Under the pieces are notes generated by a model. The model searched no databases and was not told where the DNA came from. It saw only the letters and a list, made by a program, of their open reading frames with translations. The position numbers and the translations under genes were made by a program. Below are positions 45,363-56,314 of a stretch of 64,000 nucleotides of DNA, piece by piece. Source of the stretch: Asterias amurensis (lineage: Eukaryota > Echinodermata > Asteroidea > Forcipulatida > Asteriidae); contig NC_092661.1 of assembly GCF_032118995.1 (NCBI RefSeq), positions 17,335,506 through 17,399,505 of the forward strand. The letters are read 5' to 3'. Within the stretch, counting starts at the first letter, position 1. Each line of letters begins with the position of its first letter.

Positions 45363-45617
45363 CAGGGCCCAATTTCATGGCTCTGCTTACCGCCGAATTC
45401 TGCGCTTACGATCACGATTCCCCGCTTACGTGCAAGCGCCGAATTTCTGCGCTAGCCTCATAAGCGTAGAATGCCTAGTAACGTGGAGTACGCACGCGCA
45501 GAAGCCCAAATTCGCCGCTAACCCGTGAAATAGGCTTGCCGTAAGCACAGAATTCCATGCTTCCGTAAGCGCCGATTCTGTGCTTAAGGTAAGCAGAGCC
45601 ATGAAATTGGGCCCAGG
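45363..45617. mobile_element. hAT-like MITE, CAGGGCCCAATTTCATGGC ends
   Basis: CAGGGCCCAATTTCATGGCT and AGCCATGAAATTGGGCCC are inverted ends, with subterminal arrays of GCGCTTACG/CGTAAGCGC. A near-identical copy is at 53009-53263. Confidence 0.85.
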
Positions 45618-45648
45618 TTCCAGATACAGTTTTCTCGAATAATATGAT

Positions 45649-46034
45649 TTAAAGGCATGGACACTATTGGTAATTACTCAAAATAATTATTAGTATTAAA
45701 CCTTACTTGGTGACGAGTAATGGGGAGAGGTTGATGGTATAAAACATTGTGAGAAATGGCTCCCTCTGAAGTGACGTAGTTTTCGAGTAAGAAGTAATTT
45801 TCCATGAATTTGATTTAGAGACCTCAGATTTAGAATTTGAGGTCTCGAAATCAACCATCTAAACGCACACAACTTCGCGTGACAAGGGTGTTTTCTTCTT
45901 TCATTAATATCTCGCAACTTCAATGACCGATTGAGCTAAAATTTTCACAGGTTTGTTATTTTATGCATATGTTGAGATACACCAACTGTGAAGGCTAGTC
46001 TTTAACAGTTACCAATAGTGTCCACTGTCTTTAA
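45649..46034 (+). mobile_element. MITE family M1, full copy
   Basis: TTAAAGGCATGGACACTATT to GTGTCCACTGTCTTTAA, TTAA-flanked. Confidence 0.85.
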
Positions 46035-46637
46035 TTTCAGAGGGAAATATTGTACATGATTATGAGTACATTTCCATCTTGAGATGAGTACATCTTCTCT
46101 ACCTGGTCAATTATGGTGTAACCGCAAACCTTCCCCTATATACATCTTCTCTATTTTTGTAACCTCTTATTTTATATTTGCTGGGTATTGGATGTTCGAA
46201 TGTATTTTTATATTGTAAACCTAAACCATTCAATTTCGTTTTGAGTCGAGTCAAATTCCTTTAGCGCTATGTTCAATTTAGTGTATCGTCATTCTTTTTC
46301 GAGACACACACGCCTCAAGAAGCGACTGCGAATTTGAATGCTGCTTTGATGAATTGTTAAATTGAATGATTATTTTGTAAAATCGAATGACGCAACACCT
46401 ACATTTGACTAATCATAAAACGAAACCGAATGACCCTTTTGAGTAGCATTCGATTTAGCGCGAAATAGAATAGCTTGATGGTTAAATTGGCTGCTCATTT
46501 TCCGAATTTGGCCGAGAAAACCTATATAAAGGTTTTAATGTCTTTAAATGTTAAATTGCTTCGTTACTACAAACTACCTCAACCCGTGGTCATTGAGAAT
46601 GTTCCTGTGCTATAATTACATTCATATGATATCCCCC
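46035..46637. other. AT-rich intergenic DNA
   Basis: No gene. A small GGTGTAACCGCAAACC repeat fragment lies near 46110-46135, and several short ATTCGATTT-like motifs follow at 46180-46480. Confidence 0.4.
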
Positions 46638-47025
46638 TTAAAGGCAGTGGACACTATTGGTAATTACTCAAAATAATGATTAACATAAAACCTTGCTTGG
46701 TAACGAGTAGTGGGGAGAGGTTGATGGTATAAAACATTGTGAGAAACGGCTCCCTCTGAAGAAACGTATATTGTTTGAGAAAGAAGTAATTGTCCACGAA
46801 TTTGATTTCGAGACCTCAGAATTAGATTTTGATAACTCGAAATCAAGCATCTGAAAGCACACAACTTCGTGTGACAAGGGTGTTTTATCTTTCGTTATTA
46901 TCTGGCAACTTCGACGACCAATTGAGCTCAAATTTTTACAGGTTTGTTATTTTATGCATATGTTGAGATACACCAAGTGAGAAGACTGGCCTTTGACAAT
47001 TACCAATAGTGTCGTATGGCTTTAA
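46638..47025 (+). mobile_element. MITE family M1, full copy
   Basis: TTAAAGGCAGTGGACACTAT to GTGTCGTATGGCTTTAA, TTAA-flanked. Confidence 0.85.
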
Positions 47026-47557
47026 ACTATGAATGCAAAGAACCCCGGTGAACCTTTTAGCACCCTTTTGTGATTGCTCCCGTACTTTGTATCCTTGCGG
47101 ATAGAGACAGGGGCCCAGTCTAATTAAGTCTAAGCTTTCTGTAACTATTGATATCATAGCGCCCTCTAACGATAGTTTCAGTTTCCGTACGTAACTTGAG
47201 ACTTTTTTACACGTTGGTACACTATACCCAATATTATCGGAACAGTAGTTTCATCAGCAAACTATACTACGTCATTAGGACATCATTTATTACATACTAA
47301 TTATCTTGTTATACACGGAACACACATGTGTTTTTTAACATTGTAAAAAAGACCTAATTGAAGTTAAAATTTTGAGAAAGGTGAAAAAAAAACATCCATG
47401 TTGCCCAAATTTGTGTGCTTTCAGAATTGCTTCGGGCCTGAAATCTTTCTCAGATTCAGACAATTTATTGAGACATAACCTTATTAAGGTTACGTAATTA
47501 ATACTTTGACGTGCCTAATGAGGCATTTTGGCATGTACCACGGATTTACGCGACTCC
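47026..47557. other. Intergenic, weak M1-like remnant
   Basis: 47340-47470 (GTGTGCTTTCAGAATTGCTT, GACATAACCTTATTAAGG) looks like a decayed M1 fragment; nothing else was recognised. Confidence 0.35.
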
Positions 47558-47974
47558 TGTAAAAGTAGCCTTGTCCAAGGCTCCTTAATACGCAAGTACC
47601 GGCCCACTCTGATTTCACGAACTGCATATATAGATACTATACTGCACGGTATACATACAGTACTTTTAAGTACTGTATGTATTAAAATACAGTGGGCCAT
47701 GGGGTCGAAGCATGGTTTTCGAGGATTTGGAACCTCGTACAACCGAAGCCGAAACAAATTCGGCCTCGGTCGAAGCATGGTTTTCGAGGTTTTGAACCTC
47801 GTACAACCGAAGCCGCAACAAATTTGGCCTCGTTGTACGAGGTTGAAACCTCGAAAAACCATGCTTCGACCCCACGGTATCAAGTACTGATATGTACCGT
47901 GCAGTATATGCAGCTCGTGAATTCAGAGCGGGCCGGTGCTTTCGTAAAGAGCCTGGACAAGGCTACTGTAAACG
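47558..47974. mobile_element. Long palindromic MITE with nested hairpins
   Basis: Outer arms GTAGCCTTGTCCAAGGCTC and GAGCCTGGACAAGGCTAC. Inner arms GGGGTCGAAGCATGGTTTTC and GAAAAACCATGCTTCGACCC. A perfect ACAGTACTTTTAAGTACTGT lies inside, and the motif CCTCGTACAACCGAAGCCG is directly duplicated. A half copy lies 5' of the GPCR. Confidence 0.8.
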
Positions 47975-48149
47975 TTGCTCCGCGATTTTCACCTTTTTTT
48001 TCTCTCTCTCAAAAAGAACATTGTTTGTCTGTTTTTTTGCTGTCTTTAAACATGAGAAACTGATCGTGTCGTGACGTAGTTCAGTTTATAGTTGTGGTTA
48101 GTGAGTGTACACACAGTGATTGGGTCGGGGAGTAGACAACTTTTTTTTA

Positions 48150-48314
48150 ATATTCAAATATTTTAGTGAGAAATTTTAGTGAGAAAAAACTTCATAAAGG
48201 AGCCGTTTTTCACAATGTGTTATACTATCAACAGCTCTCCATTGCTCGTTACCAAGTAAGGTTTCGTGCTAACAATTATTTTGAGTAATTACCAATAGTG
48301 TCCAGTGACTTTAA
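48150..48314 (-). mobile_element. MITE family M1, truncated
   Basis: GGAGCCGTTTTTCACAATGT through GTGTCCAGTGACTTTAA; only the terminal third remains. Confidence 0.75.
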
Positions 48315-48770
48315 GAGACTTTAAGAGACGTGCCTGAATAAGCAGACAATTGTTTTAGCACTGCTTAGTTAGCAACTCTATGGAAAGCGCTGAAACACCA
48401 TTGCAAAAACTGGAGGTGTTAAATTGATTTTTTTCACAAAAAGACGGCGTTACAACACAATATAAAGTGTTGCTTGTGCTCGTTATTTTATCATAGGTGA
48501 AAAAACACCCTGTTTATTTTGTCACATAAAAAAAACCCAAAGGAATCAACCTGGAAAAAAAAAATCTTCAAACATTAGAACATATGTTTATGAACAAATT
48601 AAATAATATTTTTAGTAATTGTTTGTAACGAGTTATATGTTAAAAAATAGATAAAGTTGTTTGGGGGTGACTCCGCCTACCCCTTTTGTGACGTCACTCA
48701 AGGCAGGACTTTGCCTCGATCGAACATCGAACACACGTACATGCAAGTACATGAAAGTCCTAGTCGTGAG

Positions 48771-49707
48771 TGTCACAAGTGATCTAGTGTTGTAAATAAA
48801 CCCATGTGTATTTTTTATACTTCCCTCATTTATTTTATTGGTCAAGAGTTTAGAGACCCAATGAACATTCATTTAATTCTGTGATGCAGTCAGTGAACTA
48901 CAGTTGAGTGAACAAGTCCTTATTTGGAAAGACATGAGTGGGCTGATGTAGTTTGTATGTGTGTACATTAAAAGGCGACTATTGCAGTCTACCCGCAGAA
49001 CACTCGATTTAATAGGTCTCCTTTGTGATTTATCTGCGGGAGTAGGCGTGAGTTTTCATGCGTGACCTCGGTTTGAATACTAATTAGTCAAAAGGGCTTC
49101 TGAAATTCAGTCTTATTCGGCCTTATTTGACAAGTACTGACAGAAATACACTGAAATGAAGAGCATGTCTGTCGTTATGTATAAAAAAAAATCGGTGCAA
49201 CTCAAATTTTAAAAAGAGAAATTTGTACGTAAAAAAATTGCTTCCAAAACAGAGAAAACAAGTCACAAAAACACGGAAAATTTTCATGTTATGAATGTCA
49301 GCAACATATGGATAGATTATTTCATATTCTACCTGGAAATGTTAAAAGCGAGACCGGATCGTTCCTAGTCCAGTCAGGATACAGCGATTTCCACCGTTAA
49401 TCCAGATCTCACATTACGAAAAAGTCAACTATTACTAGACAGAATGGTTTTCTTGCACGGGTGATTGGCTGACGATGACATCATCGACTGATAGGGCAGC
49501 ATGCTGATTTTCGTTGGCATGGTACCCCGACCACCAAGCCTAAGTTAGTCAATAACAAAAGCGCCCGTCTATACCTCGGCTGAACCAGTCAATAACAAAA
49601 GCGCCCGTCTATACCATGGGCTGAATGAGCTGTTCATTCAGCCCATGGTATAGACTTCGTCTTCTTACATTTGTTGTTTGGAGCCACATCCCGTGGTTAT
49701 GTGACAC
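48771..49707. mobile_element. 937-bp element inserted in the M6 copy
   Basis: Starts TGTCACAAGTGATC and ends GGTTATGTGACAC, with TGAG directly repeated on both sides (48767-48770, 49708-49711). The M6 sequence continues across the insertion when compared with 44449-45283. The interior has a 22-bp palindrome around CCATGGGCTGAATGAGC (about 49610-49660) and no gene. Confidence 0.65.
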
Positions 49708-49752
49708 TGAGTTTGTACATTCGAAGAAAAAAAATCTTGCATTTTTCCGGCA

Positions 49753-49913
49753 ATGTCGACCAGGTGTATTGCTGCTGGATGCAGCAAAACAAATAAAGAT
49801 GGGGTCACTATGCAAAGTGGTCTGGTCTGACGTATTTTCCAGCGCTGTGCAGCAAACACTTCGAGCCGTCGAGAATCCGGAACACACCACACATTTTGAA
49901 ATGAAAAGAAAAG
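49753..49913 (+). pseudogene. THAP-type C2CH zinc finger remnant of the M6 transposon
   Basis: One frame reads MSTRCIAAGCSKTNKDGVTM, matching the THAP start (M-x-x-x-C-x4-C) and the KDGV motif. After a TGA, a second segment at 49842-49913 reads ALCSKHFEPSRIRNTPHIL, matching the THAP second half (LCSxHF). The two halves supply Cys5, Cys10 and the later Cys and His ligands. The middle of the domain (Trp-containing) is not visible, either lost or spliced out. In Kolobok and P-type transposons THAP domains bind terminal repeats. Confidence 0.7.
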
Positions 49914-50442
49914 TGCTTTTCTAAAATATGACGCCATCCCAACAATTTTCTAGCTAGTGGGAAGTCGAAGAAGGTACATGAAAGACGTGACGAACCTTAG
50001 GAGCATTTGCCTAACGTGAAAAAAATCGGGTATTGTTTCAACTTTGGGGTATGTTTTTAGCTTGCGCCGAGCGTCACTATCTTGTGATGGCACTGCATGC
50101 GATTCACCGTGCTGGGTAATCCGAGTGGACCGTCCGCACAGCAGCCATACATTGCGTGCAGTCTGCTCCGTGACCGTAGTTCTGTACGTAGGCATCATAC
50201 CGATCGGGTGTACAGACGTAGTGTACGGGGCCAGACTATTCATTTTGTCTTCAAATATCGCGCCTCGATTGACGTCACGAACAGCGCCCTCTCGGGTCGG
50301 GCCTAATTTTAAATTTGTAAATAAAATGGAAACTAATCTTTTAGAACCTTAGTTCACTGTTTATTCATATTCCACTCATCAAAACACATATTGCAGTGAC
50401 AAAGGCTTATTTTGACAAAATACCACTTCCAGGTGACTTTAA

Positions 50443-51125
50443 AGGGTTTGGGTCCTTTTTGTGCGACGCAAAACACAAAATTCGTGTCCATAGATACACG
50501 GTTTAAAGATATATAGTAGAAAGCTTCCTTTGTGAAGGTGCTGTCTAGTTTGGGACGAAAATAATCATTTTAGCATATCGGCGGATGTACCAGTCTCTCA
50601 TGTCGCTCTGTGATTTTCACCCTTTTTCTCGAAAACTTGACGACTAATGAAGCTGATCATATTACATACATCTTTATACACATTGAGTTTACTGATTTAT
50701 AGTGGATCATGTCATGGCCAAACACTTTATATACAGAAGGATAACAACATTATTAAGAGAGTTGCCGACCTCAAACATTCAAAATATAGACTTCACTCAA
50801 TCTTGTCCACGCCATTTGTTTTGGGTTTGCCATTCAAAATGATGTGAAATCACATGACATTGCCGTTCCATTGCACGCAAGTGCAAGTAAAACACTGCAT
50901 GAAAAACAGCTGTAGCGGATTCTTCCATTTCTTTTGTTAAAATGACCCAAACAAATGTGGCCATGTGTACATCAACAAAGATCATCCATTAAGCTTATAA
51001 TACTATTTAAAAGACTCTCCTACTATTCGAAATTCTTAGTGCGGAACATGGTAACAAAAAGCTACACAGCAGGCTTCGTCACACCACTCTCAATCATACA
51101 TCTAACCAGTGAGGTACGCCGTATA
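50443..51125. other. Intergenic, no gene recognised
   Basis: Begins with TTAAAGGGTTTGGGTCC, possibly the start of another TTAA-type MITE (about 50439-50660) whose other end was not found. The remainder is unassigned. Confidence 0.35.
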
Positions 51126-51579
51126 AGGGAAATGGACAACTTTGGTAAATAATTGTCAAAGACCAGTATTCTCACTTGGTGTATCAGGTTAGCGTTGATG
51201 TATCCGGCAGGATATTTTGCTGACTTAACCAATGGAGATGGAGATGTATCCCAACATAGCCTATGCATTAAAATTAACAAACGAAAATTTGGGCTCAATT
51301 GGTCATCCAAGTTGCAAGAGAATAACGACAAAAAAACACGGTCCTTGTTGCACACATTATTTTGTGTGCTTTCAGATGCATGCATGCTTCAGCTGAGGTC
51401 TTTTATTATTTGAGTGAGGAATTATCTCTTTCTCAAAAACTACGTTACTTCAGAGGGAGCCGTTTTTCATAATGTCCAATACTATCAGCAGCTCTCCGTT
51501 GCTCGTATACCAAGTAAGTTGTTATGCTAACACATGTATATATTTTGAGTAATTACCAAACGTGTCCAGTGCCTTTAAA
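51126..51579 (-). mobile_element. MITE family M1 with a ~60-bp insert
   Basis: GGACAACTTTGGTAAATAAT to CGTGTCCAGTGCCTTTAA. The extra sequence at about 51185-51245 (CAGGTTAGCGTTGATG to GAGATGGAGATG) splits the TGTATC...CCCAACATA segment. Confidence 0.75.
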
Positions 51580-51750
51580 CATTAAGTCTTCCTTGGGCAC
51601 CTTCATTGTATTATGTCGTGTACGATAAAGGCTATGTGGACCCTTAATTTTACTTCTTCCTTCGGATGTGACGTAAAGCCGTTGGTCCCATTTTTTGTGT
51701 TATGCATATAAAAGAACACAGTACACTAATATCGAAAAGAGAAGGGATAC

Positions 51751-51950
51751 GCCCCGGTGTTCCTTGCTGTGGCTGCTATTAGGCGCGCCGTAGCACCGTG
51801 TAATCCCTTATAAGGTGCTAAATAATTGGGTCTCAGAATTCATCACCGTAATAACCTATCTTTCTGGAAGTTTGTATATACTCAGCGCCTTTAGTACCTT
51901 GTTTGGTAGCTACGTGCGCTATATAAGACTTGATATTATTAACGAATAGG
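51751..51950 (+). repeat. SINE-like tail, second copy
   Basis: CGTAGCACCGTGTAATCCCT, AAGGTGCTAAATAATTGGGT and TGCGCTATATAAGACTTG followed by ATATTATT. It is related to 15197-15390. Confidence 0.6.
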
Positions 51951-52358
51951 GTAGGTGGCCTTAGCCTTCGATACAAACCAGACCTTCTACAGAGACTTCG
52001 ATATTATTATTTCCGTGAGTGAATCTATAAACAGGTTAATTAATGAGCCATTTATGCATCATTTAATGGAAGCCGGTATAACACAGCAGAGGATACCATG
52101 CATGTCATTTTGAGCTATTTTTGGTGAGGTTTTAAATAGCTAGTCGCGTTGTTTTCCGCTGCATCAGGATTATTTATAGCTCGAGGCTTTCATATCATTA
52201 AATCTCAGGTTGATATCTTCGCTGCAGCGATATTTATCCAACAAGCCTTCGACTGGAACCTGTACTTCTCCACTGTTGTACTACTGGTCTTTACAACAGT
52301 GTACACTATAACATGTGACATTGTAATAAAGGATGTTTCTAAGTTTGGACCTCTGCCT

Positions 52359-52514
52359 TTAAATGTACTTGACACCTTTGGCAATTGTCAAAGACCAGTA
52401 TTCTAACTTGGTGTATCTCAACATGTGCATAAAATAACAAACCTGTGACAATGTGGACCCCATTGGTCGTCGAAAGTTGCGAGGGAATAATGGAAGAAAA
52501 AACACCCTTGTCTA
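52359..52514 (-). mobile_element. MITE family M1, truncated
   Basis: TTTAAATGTACTTGACACCT through GAAAAAACACCCTTGTCT; the rest is lost. Confidence 0.7.
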
Positions 52515-52634
52515 ATATATTCTCTGCATTTAAAAAAATCTTTGTTGATTGGCCACTTCTTTATAAAATGTTTGTTACGGCTTTGTATTGTTTTCATGAA
52601 GTATGGAAATTATATGTGAGGTTGAACTGGACCT

Positions 52635-52980
52635 GGTATTAACTCAAAATAATTGTAAGCATAAAAACTTACTTAGTTACAAGCAATGGAGAGCTGTTGA
52701 TAGTATAAAACACTGTGAGAAACAGCTCCCTCTGAAAACGTAGTTTTTGAGAAAGAAGTAACTTCTCACTAAAATATTTGAATTTAATCAGAGACCTCAG
52801 CTGAGGTCTCGAATTCAAGCCGACAAGGTTTTTTTTTCTTTTCTTCCATTGTTATCTCGCGTCTTCGACGACCAACTGAGTCCAAATTATCACAGGTATG
52901 TTATTGTACGCATATATGTTGAGATACACCAATTGAGAAGATTGGTCTTTAACAATTACCAAAGTTGTCCAGTGCCTTGA
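52635..52980 (+). mobile_element. MITE family M1, lacking the outer left end
   Basis: TTAACTCAAAATAATTGTAA to TTGTCCAGTGCCTTGAA. Confidence 0.8.
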
Positions 52981-53008
52981 ATTTGGTGTCCTTTTGTTCC
53001 TTGTTCAT

Positions 53009-53263
53009 CAGGGCCCAATTTTATGGCTCTGCTTACGGCCGAATTCTGCGCTTACGATCGCGATTCCCCGCTTACGTGCAAGCGCCGAATTTCTGCGCTA
53101 GCCTTGTAAGCGTAGAATGCCTAGTAACGTGGAGTACGCAAGCGCAGAAGCCCAAATTCGCCGCTAACCCGTGAAATACGCTTGCCGTAAGCACAGAATT
53201 CCCTGCTTCCGTAAGCGCCGATTCTGTGCTTACGGTAAGCAGAGCCATGAAATTGGGGCCCTG
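53009..53263. mobile_element. hAT-like MITE abutting SLC5 exon b
   Basis: CAGGGCCCAATTTTATGGCT to AGCCATGAAATTGGGGCCCTG, a near copy of 45363-45617. It is preceded by pyrimidine-rich TTTTGTTCCTTGTTCAT and followed immediately by the exon, so it occupies the splice acceptor. Confidence 0.85.
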
Positions 53264-53352
53264 GTGGTTTGACTGCCGTCATTTACACTGACGCGTTTGG
53301 ATCAGTGGTGATGGTCGTCGATGGACTCATTGTAAGTGACTTTTATTAGGAG

Positions 53353-53609
53353 ACGTTGGAACGCTAGGTGGCAGCAGACTCTGTGTTCTGAGCCTGCGCA
53401 AATTTTACGATTGAACTCCTTCGCTTGGCCTCAGAGTCTTTCCTTAACCAAAGACGCTGGGATGGGCAAACGTATCAATATGGAAAACGCGTGCACAAGA
53501 ATCTGTGCAAGCTAGTTAGCCCATCCTAGCGGTCCTGGATAGAACTGGCCGCTGGGGCCCAGCGAATTGAACTCCATGGAGTCTGCTGTCACAAAGGGTC
53601 CCTGAAAGC
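53353..53609. mobile_element. MITE, GGCAGCAGACTC type, longer copy
   Basis: ACGCTAGGTGGCAGCAGACT at the left and GGAGTCTGCTGTCACAAAGG at the right are inverted. It is related to 54662-54780 and to a fragment at 60260-60285. Confidence 0.6.
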
Positions 53610-53969
53610 CTCACATTCAGTATGTTTACGTTCATTCAGTATCTTAAAAGTGCAAATATTTTTCACCATCTTTTGTAGGCTATACCAAGTAAGTTGTGTC
53701 CGTCCAAATCTGTAAACTAGTGTAATTTTAATCTTACCAATGTTGTAAAAATGGGCACTTAGTCGCCATGATCAAAGCAGGAATATGGCCTGGTGGCCTT
53801 TAACCTTCGTATTATACTACAGTGTAAAGCCAACTGAGGAGGTTATTATCGTACATGGAATTATGAATCACCAGTTACAGGGTTAGAGTTCACAGTTCGA
53901 TCTATGTTCTTCCTCCATGGTTCCATGTACAGCCACATTACTTGATTTGATGAAGACAACACATCCCCT

Positions 53970-54347
53970 TTAAAGGCAGTGGACACTATTGGTAATTACT
54001 AAAAATAATTATTAGCATAAAACCTTACTTGGTAACGAGTAATGGGGAGCTGTTGATAGTATAAAACATTGTGAGAAACGGCTCCCTCTGAAGTTATTTT
54101 TGAGAAAGAAGTATTTTTCCACGAATTTGATTTCGAGACCTCAGAATTAGATTTGGAGGTCTCGAAATCAAAAATCTGAAAGCACAAAACCTTTGTGACA
54201 AGGGTGCTTTTTCTTTCATTATCTCGCAACTTCGATGACCAATTGAGCAAAACATTTCACAGGTTTGTTATTTTTATGCATATGTTGAGATACACCAAGT
54301 GAGAAGACTGGTCTTTGACAGTTTCCAATAGTGTCTAGTGTCTTTAA
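53970..54347 (+). mobile_element. MITE family M1, full copy
   Basis: TTAAAGGCAGTGGACACTAT to GTGTCTAGTGTCTTTAA, TTAA-flanked, just upstream of SLC5 exon c. Confidence 0.85.
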
Positions 54348-54661
54348 TACAAGCTATAATTAGCAGAATATATATTTTATTTTTAACTCAACATAAAAGC
54401 AATCCACGCGGTTGGCGGATACGACCAGCTCCAGATAAAGTACATGCAGGCCATCCCCAGCACCACCCTAGCAGACCCGACCACGCCCTGCGGTTACCCG
54501 AGACAAGACGCCTTGATATGATGAGAGACCCAGTGACGTCAGACCAACCCTGGCCTGGAGCAGTCTTAGATAGATATAGTCTTCGTTGGGGTGTGGTACT
54601 TCTGTACCGACCAGGTCAGTTTTCATCATCTATTTATTTGGAATGTCAAATAATAATGGTA

Positions 54662-54780
54662 GACTTTGGAACGCTAGGTGGCAGCAGACTTACCAGGTAA
54701 ATTTCCACTGTTTACGTAGATATATCGAGAACAATGGCTTTACCTGATAAGTCTGCTGCCACCTAGCATCGCAAAAGTCC
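54662..54780. mobile_element. Palindromic MITE, GGTGGCAGCAGACTTACC arms
   Basis: GACTTTGGAACGCTAGGTGG pairs with CCACCTAGCATCGCAAAAGTC; the arms continue through GCAGCAGACTTA. It lies in the SLC5 relic. Confidence 0.8.
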
Positions 54781-55209
54781 CCATTTGTCACTTGTCTGTG
54801 GTGCATAACAGAAACTATTTTGGGAAATGTTCTGAGCCCAATTTCTTGGAGGCAACAACAAAAATAAACATACGAACACATTACCAAAAGGTTTGTTTGT
54901 GCAAAAAGTTCAGTGATTTGGTGATTTATTGAGTCAAAAGTTCGAAAATTAAGTTAACTTATATAGACTTTCATTAACAAAAAGATTATAAATTAATTTT
55001 ATGATCAACACAAATTATAGCATATAGAGAAAAAGTCTTCTTTGATTTTACAAAACTGTATATACACTAGTATCATTTATTGTATCGCATGCATCCCTGT
55101 CATTCGATTGGTGGAAACGCGTCACGTGGCATACTTTAATTGAGTTCAATTTTTCACAGGTTTGTTATTTGATGCATCACTTACTGTTAGCAGTAGAGTG
55201 TGTGTTGTA
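54781..55209. other. AT-rich intergenic DNA
   Basis: Nothing recognised apart from a short M1-like TTTTTCACAGGTTTGTTATT at 55150. Confidence 0.4.
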
Positions 55210-55330
55210 AGGACTATTGGTAATTGTCAAAGATCAGTTTTCTCACTTGGTGTATCTCAACATATGCTGAAAATAACAAACCTGTGAAAATGAACAATTC
55301 TACGACCTAAAATCTTTAAGAAACGATACA
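55210..55330 (-). mobile_element. MITE family M1, left fragment
   Basis: AAGGACTATTGGTAATTGTC through AACAAACCTGTGAAAATG matches one M1 end; it then breaks off before the SINE. Confidence 0.75.
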
Positions 55331-55339
55331 TACAAGGGT

Positions 55340-55797
55340 GTAAGGGTGCCGTGGCCGAGTGGATAAGAACACCGAACTCAAGCTCTGATGATTCTGTTAA
55401 GTAGAGTGTGGGTTCGAATCCCGGTCGTGACACTTGTGTCCCTGAGCAAGACACTTATAATATCAACAGCTCTCCATTGCTTGTTACCAAGTAAGTTTTT
55501 ATGCTAACAATTATTTTGAGTAATTACCAATAGCGTCCAGTGCCACTTAACTATAATTGCTTCTCTCCACCCAGGGGTAAATGGGTACCTGTGAGGGCAG
55601 AGATGGTTCTTGTGATTGATTTAGCCGAGTAGCGCATATTAATGTTGCACAGGCTGCATACTCCCCAGGGAGCTGAGATGGTTTAAGGAGTGATTTAATG
55701 CCCAGTGACCAGGGGTAATAATGTGAAGCGCTTTGGGACGCCCTCTGGCTGTGAAAAGCGCTATATAAAAACGGGTTATTATTATTATTATTATTAC
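55340..55797 (+). mobile_element. tRNA-derived SINE with an M1 fragment inside
   Basis: The head has the A-box GTGGCCGAGTGG and B-box GGTTCGAATCCC, in a tRNA with a long variable arm (Leu/Ser-like). It continues with TGTCCCTGAGCAAGACACTT. An M1 end (55456-55546) interrupts it. The tail resumes CTTAACTATAATTGCTTCTC and ends GCGCTATATAAAAACGGG plus (TTA)n. Confidence 0.8.
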
Positions 55798-56314
55798 AAA
55801 TAATTAGAGAGAAAACAACTGATTATAGTTTATGGCCACGTTTATGTTTCCTTACAACGACCCACATCCACTAAACTGTAACATTTACTACGCGCCTAAA
55901 CAGTTCTTGTCAGCTCTACAACAATATGAACCTCTTTACAAAATAGAATTTTAAATGAAAACTGTTTTCAAATATTTACAACTATGATGACAGTTTCTAA
56001 TACTGTTTCCACTGCAAAAGCCAGGGTGCTAAAGTTGCACCAAGGGTGTTATCACATAGATACAGAAGGAAAATCAAAATTAACATTAAAATGGTACTAA
56101 ATAACACAAAATGCAGAATATTTTTTCAAAACGCATCATGCAATATACAATAATAGCATATCAAGGTTTGATATAGCAATAGCTCGAGTCCCACTCTAAT
56201 CAAGTTGTCTTTGTTCATCCCCAAATAAATTAAAACTGAAAAGAAATTGTGTGTAACCGCTCCTTGCGATAAAAATACAGCACATCACTTGGTGTGTGGT
56301 GAAGTTTTGACCTC
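55798..56314. other. AT-rich intergenic DNA, no feature recognised
   Basis: Neither coding signals nor repeat matches were noticed. Confidence 0.4.

Larger units (their letters stand above)
48536..50442 (+). mobile_element. MITE family M6, longest THAP-bearing Kolobok-like copy, with a nested insertion
   Basis: The right end CACTTCCAGGTGACTTTAA and the subterminal TGACGTCA regions match the other M6 copies; the left end is degraded. A 937-bp insertion (48771-49707) interrupts it. Without that insertion the copy is about 970 bp, longer than the 580-bp and ~700-bp copies. It carries both halves of a THAP zinc finger (49753-49913). Confidence 0.75.
52168..54614 (+). pseudogene. Decayed SLC5 (SGLT-type) sodium/solute cotransporter, three exons
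   Basis: Exon a (52168-52314) encodes SQVDIFAAAIFIQQAF and TTVYTIT; exon b (53264-53331) GGLTAVIYTDAFGSVVMVV; exon c (about 54400-54614) VGGYDQLQIKYMQAIPST, CGYPRQDA, MMRDPVTSDQPWPGAVL and VGVWYFCTDQV. In that order these match the mid-protein block of SGLT cotransporters (membrane segments around the sodium and sugar sites). The a/b boundary restores ...TIT-GGL in phase. Exon c has two single-base frame shifts (near 54516 and 54577), a hAT-like MITE sits directly before exon b, and no other exons were found. These points favour a pseudogene. It could be the remains of a tandem duplicate. Confidence 0.72.

Noticed and set aside
47528-47890. Overlapping frames on both strands near 47.7 kb
   Set aside because: All lie in a palindromic MITE whose duplicated arms keep several frames open.
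55344-55434. A tRNA-Leu/Ser gene
   Set aside because: A and B boxes are present, but the sequence continues into a SINE body and tail that recur at 26.4 kb, and the acceptor stem does not pair convincingly.
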